Of a DNA stretch of 64,000 bases, positions 1-9,636 are shown one piece after another (within the stretch, counting starts at the first letter, position 1; each line of letters starts with the position of its first letter). The DNA comes from VAXT01 sp038040395 (GTDB lineage: Bacteria; Actinomycetota; Thermoleophilia; Gaiellales; Gaiellaceae): the NCBI GenBank assembly GCA_038040395.1, contig JBBPIJ010000003.1, forward strand, positions 1 through 64,000, written 5' to 3'. The notes under the pieces were generated by a model. That model was not told the origin of the DNA, made no database searches, and was given only the letters and a program-made list of their open reading frames with translations. The position numbers and the translations under genes are program-made.

Positions 1-935
1 TCTTCTGGTTCTACTCGCACCCGGCGGTCTACATCATGATGCTGCCCGGCTTCGGGATCGCCTCCGAGGTGATCTCCGTCATGTCCCGCAAGCCGATCTT
101 CGGCTACCGGCTGATGGCCCTGTCGCTCTGCGCGATCCTCGTCCTCGGCTTCTCGGTCTGGGCGCACCACATGTTCGTCTCGGGCATGGCGGGCTACCTG
201 CGGATCCCGATGATGATCACGACGCTCCTGATCGCGGTGCCGACGGGAATCAAGGTCTTCTCGTGGCTCGCGACGACCTGGGAAGGGCGGCTGAACTTAG
301 CCACGCCCATGTTGTGGGCGCTCGGCTTCGTCTCGATGTTCGTGATCGGCGGCCTCTCGGGGATCATGCTCGGCGCGGTCCCGATCGCAATCCACACTTC
401 GGACACGTACTTCATCGTCGCGCACATCCACTACGTGCTCCTGGGCGGCTCGCTGTTCACGATCTTCGCCGGGATCTACTACTGGTTCCCGAAGATGACC
501 GGCCGGATGTACAACGAGCGCCTCGGAAAGCTCCACTTCTGGCTGACGTTCATCGGGTTCAACGCGACGTTCTTCCCGATGCACATCATCGGCGTGCAGG
601 GCATGCCCCGGCGGGTCTCGGATTACGACCCCCAGTTCGGGACCTGGAACATGGTCATCTCGATCGCCTCGTTTGCGCTCGGCGCCTCGTTCATTGTCTT
701 TCTCTACAACATGATCGTCAGCTGGCTGCGAGGGCCGCTCGCGGGCGACAACCCCTGGCGCTCGATGACGCTGGAGTGGCAGGTCTCGTCGCCGCCACCG
801 ATCTTCAACTTCGACGAGATTCCGCAGATCGTCGGCGGGCCGTACGAGTACGGCGTCGAGGGAGCGCGGCACGCGGTGTTCAACGGGGCACCTGAGCACG
901 AGGCCGAGGAAGTCGAGGAGGTGCGTACGACGTGA
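1..935 (+). CDS. ctaD: Cytochrome c oxidase subunit I, A2-type (5'-truncated)
   Basis: C-terminal half of the haem-copper oxidase catalytic subunit, which reduces O2 to water in the membrane. The reading frame is open from base 3, so the N-terminus lies outside the window. The fragment opens with a YSHPAVY motif carrying the CuB-ligand His and the Tyr of the active site. Next come a WAHHMF pair (the other CuB histidines) and HIHYVLLGG (haem ligands). YSHPxVY in place of GHPEVY is the signature of A2-type oxidases, which lack the D-channel Glu. Several hydrophobic helices follow, then a polar acidic tail. The stop overlaps the next GTG start (GTGA), so the genes are translationally coupled. 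Confidence 0.96.
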   Translation, partial: FWFYSHPAVYIMMLPGFGIASEVISVMSRKPIFGYRLMALSLCAILVLGFSVWAHHMFVSGMAGYLRIPMMITTLLIAVPTGIKVFSWLATTWEGRLNLATPMLWALGFVSMFVIGGLSGIMLGAVPIAIHTSDTYFIVAHIHYVLLGGSLFTIFAGIYYWFPKMTGRMYNERLGKLHFWLTFIGFNATFFPMHIIGVQGMPRRVSDYDPQFGTWNMVISIASFALGASFIVFLYNMIVSWLRGPLAGDNPWRSMTLEWQVSSPPPIFNFDEIPQIVGGPYEYGVEGARHAVFNGAPEHEAEEVEEVRTT

Positions 936-1759
936 GTCACGTACTGGTGGTCGCAAACGAAACGGTCGCCGGCCCGAGCCTGATCGAGGCGCTGAAACGT
1001 CGTGCTGCCGACGGCGTGGATCTGATCACCGTTCTCTCTCCCGTCAGCCACCCGCACACGGCGTACGTCGTCTACGAGGACACCCGCCGAGCGGCCGCCG
1101 AGCGCCGCCTCGACCGGACGCTCTCAGCGCTGCGCGAGGCGGGCATCACGGCCGACGGGCTCGTCGTCGAGGCTGACCCGGCCGACGCGGTGGTCGACGC
1201 GATCGCGGTGCTCGAGCCGAAGGTGACCGAGGTCATCGTCTCGACGCACCCGAAGGAGCGCTCGGCCTGGCTCCGGCGAAAGGTGATCGACCGCGTCCGC
1301 GACGCAGCCCAGGGCCTACCGGTCGAGCACGTCGTCGTCGACCTGGCGTCCGAGGGCGGAGAGGCGAACGTGCTCGTCATCGGGAATGAGACGGTCGTAG
1401 GCGATCCACTGCTCGCGCGCATCCGGGAACGGGCGCAGCGCGGGCCGGCGAGCTTCCTGATCATCTCCCCGCAGAGTGATCCGAGCCAGGCCGGTCATCC
1501 TGAGGCCGAACGCAGGCTGCGGCGAGCAATCGCAATCCTCCGCGGCGAGGGGATCGACGCGCACGGCCAGGTCTCGCACCCCGATCCATATACAGCGGCG
1601 ATGCAGGCCGTCCACGACGAGCACGTCGACGAGATCATCGTCTCGACCTTCGACGCCGAGCACTCCCCATGGCTGAAGAAGAACCTCGTCCAGCGGCTGC
1701 GCGACGACTCGAAGCTGCCGGTTGAGCACGTCGTCCTAGCCGAGGAGCCGGTCAGCTAG
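932..1759 (+). CDS. Tandem Usp-like (universal stress-like) protein in the oxidase operon
   Basis: 275 aa, two copies of one alpha/beta domain (about residues 1-140 and 147-275). Each begins with a hydrophobic strand and NETV (VLVVANETV, VLVIGNETV), has an (A)ERRL(D/R)R helix in the middle, and ends with E(V/I)IVST..(P/A)..S.WL(R/K)(R/K). The fold looks like a UspA/HUP nucleotide-binding domain, but the usual G-x2-G-x9-G(S/T) ATP motif is not visible. It overlaps ctaD by 4 nt and ctaE by 1 nt, so it is co-translated with the oxidase. A role in oxidase assembly or sensing is inference from position only. Confidence 0.75.
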   Translation: MSHVLVVANETVAGPSLIEALKRRAADGVDLITVLSPVSHPHTAYVVYEDTRRAAAERRLDRTLSALREAGITADGLVVEADPADAVVDAIAVLEPKVTEVIVSTHPKERSAWLRRKVIDRVRDAAQGLPVEHVVVDLASEGGEANVLVIGNETVVGDPLLARIRERAQRGPASFLIISPQSDPSQAGHPEAERRLRRAIAILRGEGIDAHGQVSHPDPYTAAMQAVHDEHVDEIIVSTFDAEHSPWLKKNLVQRLRDDSKLPVEHVVLAEEPVS

Positions 1760-2355
1760 TGGCCCTCCACGCCGAAGCGCACCACGGGCCGCCCGTCGCG
1801 AATCAGAGCTCGCGCGTCGACTCGACGACGCTCGGGATGCTCCTCTTCATCGCGTCGGAGATCATGCTCTTCGGGTCGTTCTTCACGGCCTACTTCTTCG
1901 TGCGGGTCGTGAACGGGGCCCCCGAGTGGCCGCCGCATCCGTTCCACCTGCCCGTGTTCGTGGCCGGGGTGAACACGATCATCCTCCTCACGTCGAGCTT
2001 CACGATGCACTGGTCGCTCCAGGCGATCAAGCGGGGCAATCGAGCAGGCATGCAGGCAGGTCTCGTCCTGACGCTCGCGCTCGGGCTCACCTTCCTGCTC
2101 ACCCAGGCGCGCGAGTACTCACGAATCGGGTTCGCGCCCCACGACGGGGGCTTCGGCTCGGTCTTCTACGGCCTGACGGGCCTGCACGGGGCCCACGTCT
2201 TCGTCGGGCTGACCCTGCTCACCTTCGCGACCGTGCGCGCCTTTCGCGGTCATTTCACGCCCCAGGCGCACTGGGGCGTAGAGATCCCAGGGATCTACTG
2301 GCACTTCGTCGACGTAATGTGGATTGTGGTCTACACGACGGTGTACATCCTCTAG
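1759..2355 (+). CDS. ctaE: Cytochrome c oxidase subunit III
   Basis: 198 aa with about five transmembrane helices, the short bacterial form of subunit III. Diagnostic segments are an ASEIMLFGSFFTAYF helix, a TGLHGAHVFVGL motif and the C-terminal WHFVDVMWIVVY helix, where subunit III supports complex stability and proton uptake. GTG start, with the upstream TAG overlapping it (TAGTG). It is flanked on both sides by Usp-like genes, an arrangement discussed in the findings. Confidence 0.96.
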   Translation: MALHAEAHHGPPVANQSSRVDSTTLGMLLFIASEIMLFGSFFTAYFFVRVVNGAPEWPPHPFHLPVFVAGVNTIILLTSSFTMHWSLQAIKRGNRAGMQAGLVLTLALGLTFLLTQAREYSRIGFAPHDGGFGSVFYGLTGLHGAHVFVGLTLLTFATVRAFRGHFTPQAHWGVEIPGIYWHFVDVMWIVVYTTVYIL

Positions 2356-3002
2356 TGATCAATCCGTTTCGCAGCGAAGCGGAGGCCTACCGTTTCTTGC
2401 TCGTCACGGTGGGCTACTTCGCTGCGATTGCGATCGCTGCGCTTGCGCTGGGGAAGTGGGCCGGGCTCGCGGTGTTCGCCCTGCTCACGCTCGCCGGGCT
2501 CGTCTACCTTGCCCGCGCGCGGACAAGCGAGCCCGCGCGGCAGGCGGTCTCCTCCCGGCGAAGCGGCGAGAACGAGCACCGCATTCTCGTGATCGCGAAC
2601 GAGACCGTTGGCGGCGGACCGCTTCGTGACGAGATTCGTCGCCGCTCGGAGGGCTACGACGAACAGGTGCTGGTCGTCTGCCCGGCGCTCAACTCCGCCG
2701 TCCGGCACTGGACCTCCGACGAGGACGGCGCCCGCGCCCAGGCTCAGGAGCGGCTGAACGCGAGCCTTGCCCGCCTCCGCGAAGTAGGGCTGGACGCGAA
2801 GGGCGAAGTGGGCGACGCCGAGCCTCTGCAGGCGATGGAGGACGCGCTCCGACTCTTCGGCCCCGACGAGATCATCATCTCGACACATCCGGTGGGTCGC
2901 TCGCACTGGCTCGAGCGGGGAATCGTCGAGGCGGCCCGCGAGCGCTTCGCGGTGCCGGTCACCCACGTCGTCGTCGATCTCGAGGCCGAGACGGACGAAT
3001 AG
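2355..3002 (+). CDS. Membrane-anchored Usp-like protein
   Basis: 215 aa. GTG start at 2355 overlaps the ctaE stop (TAGTG). Residues about 12-55 form two hydrophobic helices (VGYFAAIAIAALALG and GLAVFALLTLAGLVYLA). The rest is a single Usp-like domain of the same type as the tandem protein before ctaE: ILVIANETVGG at its start and EIIISTHPVGRSHWLERG near its end. The two helices resemble a cytochrome oxidase subunit IV-like module and would tether the domain to the membrane. Last gene of the operon; the next gene converges on it. Function unknown. Confidence 0.78.
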   Translation: MINPFRSEAEAYRFLLVTVGYFAAIAIAALALGKWAGLAVFALLTLAGLVYLARARTSEPARQAVSSRRSGENEHRILVIANETVGGGPLRDEIRRRSEGYDEQVLVVCPALNSAVRHWTSDEDGARAQAQERLNASLARLREVGLDAKGEVGDAEPLQAMEDALRLFGPDEIIISTHPVGRSHWLERGIVEAARERFAVPVTHVVVDLEAETDE

Positions 3003-3011
3003 GACGGGTCG

Positions 3012-3710
3012 CTATTTCTGTTTCTTGATGAAGTCGACGAGCGTCTTGGCGTCGGCCTCGGAGACCGCGTCCTTCTTCACGACTGCGCTCATCACGCCCG
3101 GCTGGTAGCCGGCGACGATCTCCTTGTCGGGATCGATGATCGAGTCGATCAGGTACTGGTCATCCGCTTTGACGGTCTGGCCGTCCGTGAGCTTCACGGT
3201 CGCACCGAAGAGGCCTTTGAAGGTCGGGCCGCTCGAGGGGGAGCCGTCGAGCGAATGACAGCCCTGACAGCCGAGCGAGGCGTAGAGACCCATGCCCCCG
3301 CTGCCGGTGACGACTCCCGGACAGGCCGCCTTGTCCTTCTGCGTGGCGGCGGCGCAGAGCGCGACGTAGGCCGCCACGTCCTCAGCGGCTTGCCCCTCGA
3401 GGAGGTTCGCGGGCATGCCGCTCCCGGTCGTCGGGAACCGGATCTGATCGAGGACGACGTTCCGGATCGTGCTCGGCTTGAACCCCTCGGCCTTGGGCTG
3501 TCCGAAGGCCTCGTCGAGGTTCGGGCCTTTCTCTCCCTTCGAGGCGGCGTCCTTCAGCGTGTGGCAGCCGCCGCATTTCCCTTCCGTCAGGAAGAGCTTC
3601 TTGCCGCGGTTCGCGTCTCCGCCCTTTGTCGGCCCGCCCGTCCCGCAGCCGGAGCCGACGGCAACGATCAGTGCTACCAGGAACAGGAACGCGCCGGAGA
3701 GCCCTCGCAA
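3012..3710 (-). CDS. Dihaem cytochrome c lipoprotein
   Basis: 232 aa exported electron carrier. The N-terminus is a lipoprotein-like signal ending near Cys22 (VGSGC). Domain 1 has CGGCH (46-50) and a likely axial Met in SGMP (about 99). Domain 2 has CQGCH (148-152) and a likely axial Met in GYQPGVM (about 207). Domain 2, with VKADDQYL, SIIDPD and GYQPG, resembles the cytochrome c domain fused to subunit II of caa3 oxidases. It converges on the oxidase operon and may donate electrons to it; that pairing is inference. One base separates it from the upstream STAS gene, so the two are probably co-transcribed. Confidence 0.88.
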   Translation of the reverse strand: MRGLSGAFLFLVALIVAVGSGCGTGGPTKGGDANRGKKLFLTEGKCGGCHTLKDAASKGEKGPNLDEAFGQPKAEGFKPSTIRNVVLDQIRFPTTGSGMPANLLEGQAAEDVAAYVALCAAATQKDKAACPGVVTGSGGMGLYASLGCQGCHSLDGSPSSGPTFKGLFGATVKLTDGQTVKADDQYLIDSIIDPDKEIVAGYQPGVMSAVVKKDAVSEADAKTLVDFIKKQK

Positions 3711-3711
3711 C

Positions 3712-4083
3712 CTACGGAGAGCTGGAGGCGCCGGTCTTGGTGAGCGCCTCGTCTCGGGTCGGATAGATCGTGAAAACGCGGTCGAGCCCGGTGATCTCGA
3801 AGATCTTCGTGATGTTGCGGTCGCTGCAGACGAGCGAGAGCCGGCCCTCCTGGGTGCGCAGCCGCTTGACTCCGCCGACCAGGACGCCGAGCGTCGTCGA
3901 GTCGATGAACGTCGTGTCGGAGAAGTCGACGACGACGTCCTTCCCGCCCTCGCTGATCACGTCGAGCAACTGCTGCTTGAACTCGGGCGCGGTGTAGAGG
4001 TCGACCTCGCCGGTCAGCGAGATGACGTACGTGACGTCGTCGACTTTGTCGGTCTTCACATCGAAATTCACAGGCCCCTCCAA
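3712..4083 (-). CDS. STAS-domain anti-sigma factor antagonist
   Basis: 123 aa, a single STAS domain of the SpoIIAA/RsbV type, the partner-switch protein that frees a sigma factor by binding its anti-sigma kinase. The core motif FIDSTTLGVLVG (about 59-70) matches the conserved (F/Y)(I/M)DS(S/T)GLGV, so Ser62 or Thr63 is the likely phosphorylation site. Gly after the second residue is replaced by Thr. No anti-sigma kinase or sigma factor lies beside it. An RsbV-like role is inferred from the family. Confidence 0.87.
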   Translation of the reverse strand: MEGPVNFDVKTDKVDDVTYVISLTGEVDLYTAPEFKQQLLDVISEGGKDVVVDFSDTTFIDSTTLGVLVGGVKRLRTQEGRLSLVCSDRNITKIFEITGLDRVFTIYPTRDEALTKTGASSSP

Positions 4084-4095
4084 GTGCCGAGGAGT

Positions 4096-4968
4096 CTAAC
4101 CAGCCGGGACATTGGCGGCCTTGGCCTGCAGCTTGAGCAGCTGGATCTGCTGCCGCGCCTGCTGCGCTTCGGCGCTGTCCGGGGCGAGCTCGATGACCCG
4201 CGCGTAGGCCTTGACCGCGGTCGGCACGAGCTGGGCCTGATAGGCCGCCTGCGCCAGCAGCAGCTGGAGGAGCACGTCGCTGGGCTTCGCGCGGGCGACG
4301 CTCTGGTACAGCCTCGTCGCGCGCGTATACGACTCCTGGATGCTCGAGTACTGCTCGGTGAGCTTCGCGTTTGCCGCCGTGGTCAGCTCCTGGTCGATCT
4401 TCCCCGGCCCGAGCGCGCGGCCGAGCGGCGTGTTCTGCGGGAGAGCAAAGACCGTGCCGCCGGTCTGCGCGGTCAGTTCCTCCTGGACGGTGGTGGCCTC
4501 TGCGCGGAGCCTCGCGGCTTTGCCCTCATATTGGCTCGCGAGCGTGCGCATGAAGTCGTAGTCCTTGGGCCGCGCCTGGACGTACTTCTCACCCGCAGCC
4601 AGCGCCTCGTCCGGCTTGTTCTCGGCCTGGTAGGCGGTGGACAGGTCCTTGTAGGCGGCGAGGTTGCCCTTCTCGATCTTGTCGCGGGCTTCGTTGACAG
4701 AAGGCCCGGTCGAAGAGCTCTGTCCCAGGCCCTGGAAGATGTCTCCGAGCCCGCCGCTTCCGCTTCCGATGCCGAAGGCGACGAAGCCGATCCCGAACGT
4801 GAGCGCGAGGAAGACGAAGACCCACTTCGCCTGGCGCCGAAGCTTCGGGAAGAACATCGCAGCCTCGACTGCGCTGAACTCGTGCCGTGTGCTTGCAGGG
4901 GAGCCGGCACCGCGAGCTTGCGGCTTGGGCGTGGGGCGTTGTTTGCGGCGGGCGCCTGACCTGGCCAT
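4096..4968 (-). CDS. Membrane-anchored TPR protein
   Basis: 290 aa. A strongly basic N-terminus (about 1-48, many Arg/Lys/Pro) precedes one transmembrane helix (about 49-67). A Gly/Ser linker follows, then helical repeats of TPR type: AAYKDLSTAYQAENKPDEALAA, then a region with YTRATRLYQSVARAKPSD and AVKAYARVIELAPDSAEA. A long helical insert separates the repeats. Probably a scaffold on the outer face of the membrane. Between a STAS gene and add on the same strand; no specific function can be assigned. Confidence 0.75.
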   Translation of the reverse strand: MARSGARRKQRPTPKPQARGAGSPASTRHEFSAVEAAMFFPKLRRQAKWVFVFLALTFGIGFVAFGIGSGSGGLGDIFQGLGQSSSTGPSVNEARDKIEKGNLAAYKDLSTAYQAENKPDEALAAGEKYVQARPKDYDFMRTLASQYEGKAARLRAEATTVQEELTAQTGGTVFALPQNTPLGRALGPGKIDQELTTAANAKLTEQYSSIQESYTRATRLYQSVARAKPSDVLLQLLLAQAAYQAQLVPTAVKAYARVIELAPDSAEAQQARQQIQLLKLQAKAANVPAG

Positions 4969-4974
4969 ACGTTC

Positions 4975-5976
4975 TTAGACTAGCTCCGCCTGGCCGATTC
5001 GGGCCCAGTCGAACTCTCTCCCGATGATTCGGAGCCGTTCGCGGGTCGCCTCGTCGCACAGCGCGCCCTCGATTCCCGCTTCGTACGCCGACTGCGGATC
5101 CACCCCGAGGGAGCGCGCCGCGTCGTAGTCCCGCGTGAGATCGGTGTCGAACATCGCGGGGTCGTCCGTCGAGATCGAGCAACGGACACCGGCGGCGACG
5201 AGTCTCGGCAGGGGATGGTCGGAGAGGGAGGCGACCGCGCCGGTCCGCACGTTCGAGACGGGCGAGATGTCCAGGACGACGCCCCTCTCGGCCAGCTCTG
5301 CGACGAGCTCCTCGTCCTCGATCGCCCGGAAGCCGTGACGGATCCGATCTGCCCTCAGCGCATCGAGCGCGCCGCGGATCGAATCCGGCCCGGCCACCTC
5401 TCCGGCATGCGGCACGGAGCCGAGGCCTTCTGCCTTCGCGAGCTCGAAGACGGGCGCGTACGGTTCGGGCGGGTACTGGGCCTCGAGGCCGCCGAGACCG
5501 ACTCCCACCACGCCCCGGCTCGCGTACTTCGCGGCGTAGCGCACCACCGGCTCGGCCTCTTCGAGCGGGAAGCCGCGGACGATGTCCGGGGTCAGCCGGA
5601 TCTCGACGCCGTGGAGCTCGCGGGCCTCCTCGGCGCCGTCGCAGTACCCGGCGAAGATGTCGTGCCACGAGACTCCGCGCCTGACCCGCTCGGCCGGGGA
5701 GAAGATCGCCTCGAGGTAGACGGCGCCGTGCGAAGCGGCCTCAGCCGCGTAGTCGACGGCGACCTGCCGGAAATCGTCGCGCGTCCGCAGCGCGTTCGTC
5801 GTCAGGACCCAGACTTCGATGAAGTGCTCGAAGTCGCGGAACTCGTAGAGCTCGCGCAGCCCTTCGACGGTATCCGCCGGGAGCGCGTAGTCGTTCCGGC
5901 GCGCGATCTCGAGCAGGGTCTCCGGCCGGACCGTGCCTTCGAGGTGGACGTGGAGCTCGATCTTCGGGTACGTCAC
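4975..5976 (-). CDS. add: Adenosine deaminase
   Basis: 333 aa, the usual length for bacterial Add, a TIM-barrel Zn hydrolase converting adenosine to inosine in purine salvage. Zn and catalytic motifs are present: HVHLEG near the N-terminus, PHAGE with catalytic Glu, RIRHG, and STDDPAMF with the metal-binding Asp. I take the GTG at 5976 as start because it overlaps the tatC stop (GTGA) and begins immediately before the YPKIELHVHLEG strand. An in-frame ATG 39 nt upstream would add a basic stretch lying inside tatC. Confidence 0.93.
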   Translation of the reverse strand: MTYPKIELHVHLEGTVRPETLLEIARRNDYALPADTVEGLRELYEFRDFEHFIEVWVLTTNALRTRDDFRQVAVDYAAEAASHGAVYLEAIFSPAERVRRGVSWHDIFAGYCDGAEEARELHGVEIRLTPDIVRGFPLEEAEPVVRYAAKYASRGVVGVGLGGLEAQYPPEPYAPVFELAKAEGLGSVPHAGEVAGPDSIRGALDALRADRIRHGFRAIEDEELVAELAERGVVLDISPVSNVRTGAVASLSDHPLPRLVAAGVRCSISTDDPAMFDTDLTRDYDAARSLGVDPQSAYEAGIEGALCDEATRERLRIIGREFDWARIGQAELV

Positions 5977-6740
5977 CGCGCAGACGCGAGCCCGGCGGCA
6001 CCGGCGCGTTTCCACCGTCGTTCCATGAACACCGCGAGCCAGATGGAGGACTCGTAGAGGACGAAGAGTGGGATCACCTCGAGCACAAGCGAGACCGGGT
6101 CCGCGGTGGGAAGCGCCACCGCGATCACGAACATGATCACGTAGCCCGCCCGGCGGTTACTCCTCAGCCTCGCCGTCGTGAGGACCCCGAGCCTCACGAG
6201 CGCGAGGATGAAGATCGGAAGCTCGAAGACGAGTGCGATCGCAACGAGCAGGAACGCCGCGAACGAGTAGTAGTAGCTCGCCCGGACCTCGATCGTGTAG
6301 AGGTCCGAGTCGTAGTTCGTGAGGAACTCGACGCCGGGCGGGAGGACGACCCAGTAGGCGAAGGCGAGGCCTCCCGCGAAGAGGACCGTGGAGATGCCGA
6401 CGAACACAGCGACGATCCGCTGGGCGTGCTCCTCCACCGCAGGCGCGAAGAAGCTCCAGAGCTGCCAGAGGATCACGGGCAGCACGAGCGCGAAGCCGGC
6501 CCACAGGCTCACCTTGATCGAGGTGACGAGCGGCTCCGTGACTCCGAAGGTGACCGGCTTCTGCTTGTCCTCCGGCAGAGCGACGTTCAGCCACTCGATC
6601 AGGTGCTTGTGGAAGATGAACGCGACGATGAAGCCGGCCGCGAGCGAGAAGAGCGAGATGAGGAGCCGGGTGCGGAGCTCGTCCAGGTGCTCGACGAGCG
6701 ACGCCTCCTCGCCGTGGCCAAGGCGCCGAGGGATTCTCAT
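5973..6740 (-). CDS. tatC: Sec-independent protein translocase TatC
   Basis: 255 aa, six-helix membrane protein that recognises twin-arginine signal peptides. The N-terminus carries the conserved cytosolic region (EASLVEHLDELRTRLL). Later segments include a SLWAGFALVLPVILWQLWSFF helix and F.LPIFILALVRLGVL. It follows tatA on the same strand with a 9-nt gap and overlaps add by 4 nt. Rieske proteins and some copper oxidases in this window are plausible Tat clients, though none shows an obvious RR motif. Confidence 0.95.
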   Translation of the reverse strand: MRIPRRLGHGEEASLVEHLDELRTRLLISLFSLAAGFIVAFIFHKHLIEWLNVALPEDKQKPVTFGVTEPLVTSIKVSLWAGFALVLPVILWQLWSFFAPAVEEHAQRIVAVFVGISTVLFAGGLAFAYWVVLPPGVEFLTNYDSDLYTIEVRASYYYSFAAFLLVAIALVFELPIFILALVRLGVLTTARLRSNRRAGYVIMFVIAVALPTADPVSLVLEVIPLFVLYESSIWLAVFMERRWKRAGAAGLASAR

Positions 6741-6749
6741 CTCTGTGAC

Positions 6750-6977
6750 CTAGGAGGCGGAGTCGTCGCGCGGCGGGGCAGCGGGAACGGGAGTCTCTTC
6801 CCGCGCGGGCGGTGGGATCTCGGCAGGCCTCTCGTCGTTGCCCGAGATCGACTCCTTGAACTCACGCATCCCCTTGCCGAGCGAGCGTCCCATCTCGGGC
6901 AGGCGCTTGGGCCCGAAGACGAGGAGCACGACCAGGAGGATGAGCAGAAGCTCCCACAGTGGGATCCCGAAAGGCAC
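6750..6977 (-). CDS. tatA: Twin-arginine translocase subunit TatA/TatE family
   Basis: 75 aa. A single N-terminal hydrophobic helix (about 6-22) is followed by FGPKRLPEMGRSLGKGMREFKESI, the hinge and amphipathic helix typical of TatA, shown here in parts: FGPKRLPEMG then RSLGKGMREF. The tail is acidic and Pro-rich. It forms the pore component with TatC encoded directly downstream. The ATG is divergent from sufC, leaving a 45-bp shared upstream region. Confidence 0.93.
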   Translation of the reverse strand: MPFGIPLWELLLILLVVLLVFGPKRLPEMGRSLGKGMREFKESISGNDERPAEIPPPAREETPVPAAPPRDDSAS

Positions 6978-7022
6978 GCTCAGAGAGTAGCACCGGAGGT
7001 AGGTGGGAAAGGGTTAGCTACC

Positions 7023-7858
<836 letters not shown>

Positions 7859-7859
<1 letters not shown>

Positions 7860-9271
7860 TGGCCATCACCGAAACCGAAGTCGTCGGCGGGATCAAAGGC
7901 GAGTACAAGTACGGGTTCCACGACCCCGAGGACTATTTCTTCAAGTCCGGCCGTGGCCTCTCGCCCGAGCTCGTCGCGGCGATCTCCGAGCACAAGAACG
8001 AGCCTCAGTGGATGCGCGACTTCCGCCTCAAGTCGCTCGAGTACTTCCTGGCGCGCCCGCTTCCCGAGTGGGGCGGCAACGTCGCCGAGATCGACTTCGA
8101 CAACATCTTCTATTACATCCGCCCAACCGAGAACCAGGCCAATTCGTGGGAAGACCTGCCCCCCGACATCAAGGACACGTGGGACAAGCTCGGGATTCCC
8201 GAGGCCGAGAAGAAGTACCTAGCGGGCGTCGGCGCGCAGTACGAGTCCGAGGTCGTCTACCACAAGCTCAAGCAAGAGCTCGCGGACCAGGGCGTGCTCT
8301 TCCTCGACATGGACTCGGGGCTGCGCGAGCACGAGGACATCGTCAAGCAGTACATGGGGACGATCATTCCGCAGAACGACAACAAGTTCGCGGCGCTGAA
8401 CTCGGCCGTCTGGTCAGGCGGCTCGTTCATCTACGTGCCGCCGGGCGTGAAGGTCGAGATGCCGCTCCAGGCCTACTTCCGGATCAACGCCGAGAACATG
8501 GGCCAGTTCGAGCGCACGCTGATCATCGTCGACGAGGACGCCTACGTGCACTACGTCGAGGGCTGCACGGCGCCGGTCTACTCGAGCGACTCGCTGCACT
8601 CCGCTGTCGTCGAGATCATCGTCAAACCGGGTGGGCGCTGCCGGTACACGACGATCCAGAACTGGTCGAACAACGTCTACAACCTCGTCACCAAGCGCGC
8701 CGTCGCCTACGAGAACGCGACGATGGAATGGGTCGACGCGAACCTCGGCTCCAAGCTGACGATGAAGTACCCGGCGATCTGGCTGATGGGCGAGGGTGCC
8801 CACGGCGAGGTGCTGTCGATCGCGTTCGCCGGGCAGGACCAGCACCTCGACGCCGGCGGCAAGTGCGTTCACGTTGCGCCGAACACGTCCTCGATCATCA
8901 CATCGAAGTCGATATCGCGGGGAGGCGGGCGCGCGAGCTATCGCGGCCTGCTCGAGGTGGCGAAGGGCGCCGAAGGCTCGAAGTCCAAGGTCGTCTGCGA
9001 CGCGCTCATCCTCGACGAGGACTCGCGCTCGGACACGTATCCCTACATCCGCATCGACGAGTCGAACGTGGACATCGGCCACGAGGCGACCGTGTCGAAG
9101 ATCGGCGATGAGCAGCTCTTCTACCTGATGTCCCGCGGGCTCTCGGAGTCGGAAGCATCGGCGATGGTCGTCTCGGGCTTCGTCGAGCCGATCACGAAGG
9201 AGCTTCCGCTCGAGTACGCCGTCGAGATGAACCGCCTGATCCAGCTACAGATGGAAGGTTCCGTCGGTTGA
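7859..9271 (+). CDS. sufB: Fe-S cluster assembly scaffold SufB
   Basis: 470 aa, GTG start. Contains the SufB beta-helix core motifs YFRINAENMGQFERT, YVEGCTAP, and near the C-terminus a VVCDAL segment whose Cys (about residue 380) matches the Cys405 region of E. coli SufB that accepts sulfur from SufS/SufE. It builds Fe-S clusters with SufC and SufD encoded in the same operon. The stop overlaps the TTG start of the next gene (TTGA). Confidence 0.96.
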
Positions 9272-9636
9272 TCACAATCGAACGGGCGGATTTCGTTTCC
9301 GTTCCGGTGCAGGACATGGAGCGGGCGAAGCGCTTCTACAGCGAGACGCTGGGCATTCACAGTCCGAATCTCGACAAGGCCTGGCCCGAGTTCGAGACCG
9401 GTAGCGTGAGCCTCTATCTCGTCGATCCGACCCAGTTCGGCGAGGAGTTCAGCCCGCACGGAGGGCATATCGCGCTGCGCGTCCCCGACGTCGCCGAGGC
9501 GCGCGCGCAGCTCGAGGAGGCCGGGATCGAGTTCCAGGGAGAGACCCGCGACACAGGCGTCTGCCACATGGCGTTCTTCTCGGACAGCGAGGGGAACGCG
9601 TTGATGCTGCACCGGCGCTACGCGCCCCCGGAGTAA
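9268..9636 (+). CDS. VOC (glyoxalase/bleomycin-resistance fold) protein 1
   Basis: 122 aa, one VOC domain made of two beta-alpha-beta-beta-beta units. Segments VPVQDMERAKRFYSETLGI and GICHMAFFSDSEGNALMLH-like (here GVCHMAFF, then DSEGNALMLH) are typical. Start is TTG overlapping the sufB stop. Metal-ligand positions of true glyoxalase I cannot be confirmed. It is about half identical by eye to the next gene, so the pair arose by tandem duplication. Being locked between sufB and sufD suggests a linked role, but the substrate is unknown. Confidence 0.85.
   Translation: MITIERADFVSVPVQDMERAKRFYSETLGIHSPNLDKAWPEFETGSVSLYLVDPTQFGEEFSPHGGHIALRVPDVAEARAQLEEAGIEFQGETRDTGVCHMAFFSDSEGNALMLHRRYAPPE

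Noticed and set aside
2352..2966. Minus-strand open frame over the Usp-like gene
   Set aside because: Shadow of a coding gene with clear homology on the other strand.
3469..4959. Long plus-strand open frame (496 codons)
   Set aside because: It is antisense to the STAS and TPR genes, Arg/Asp/Leu-rich with no motifs; a GC-driven shadow.
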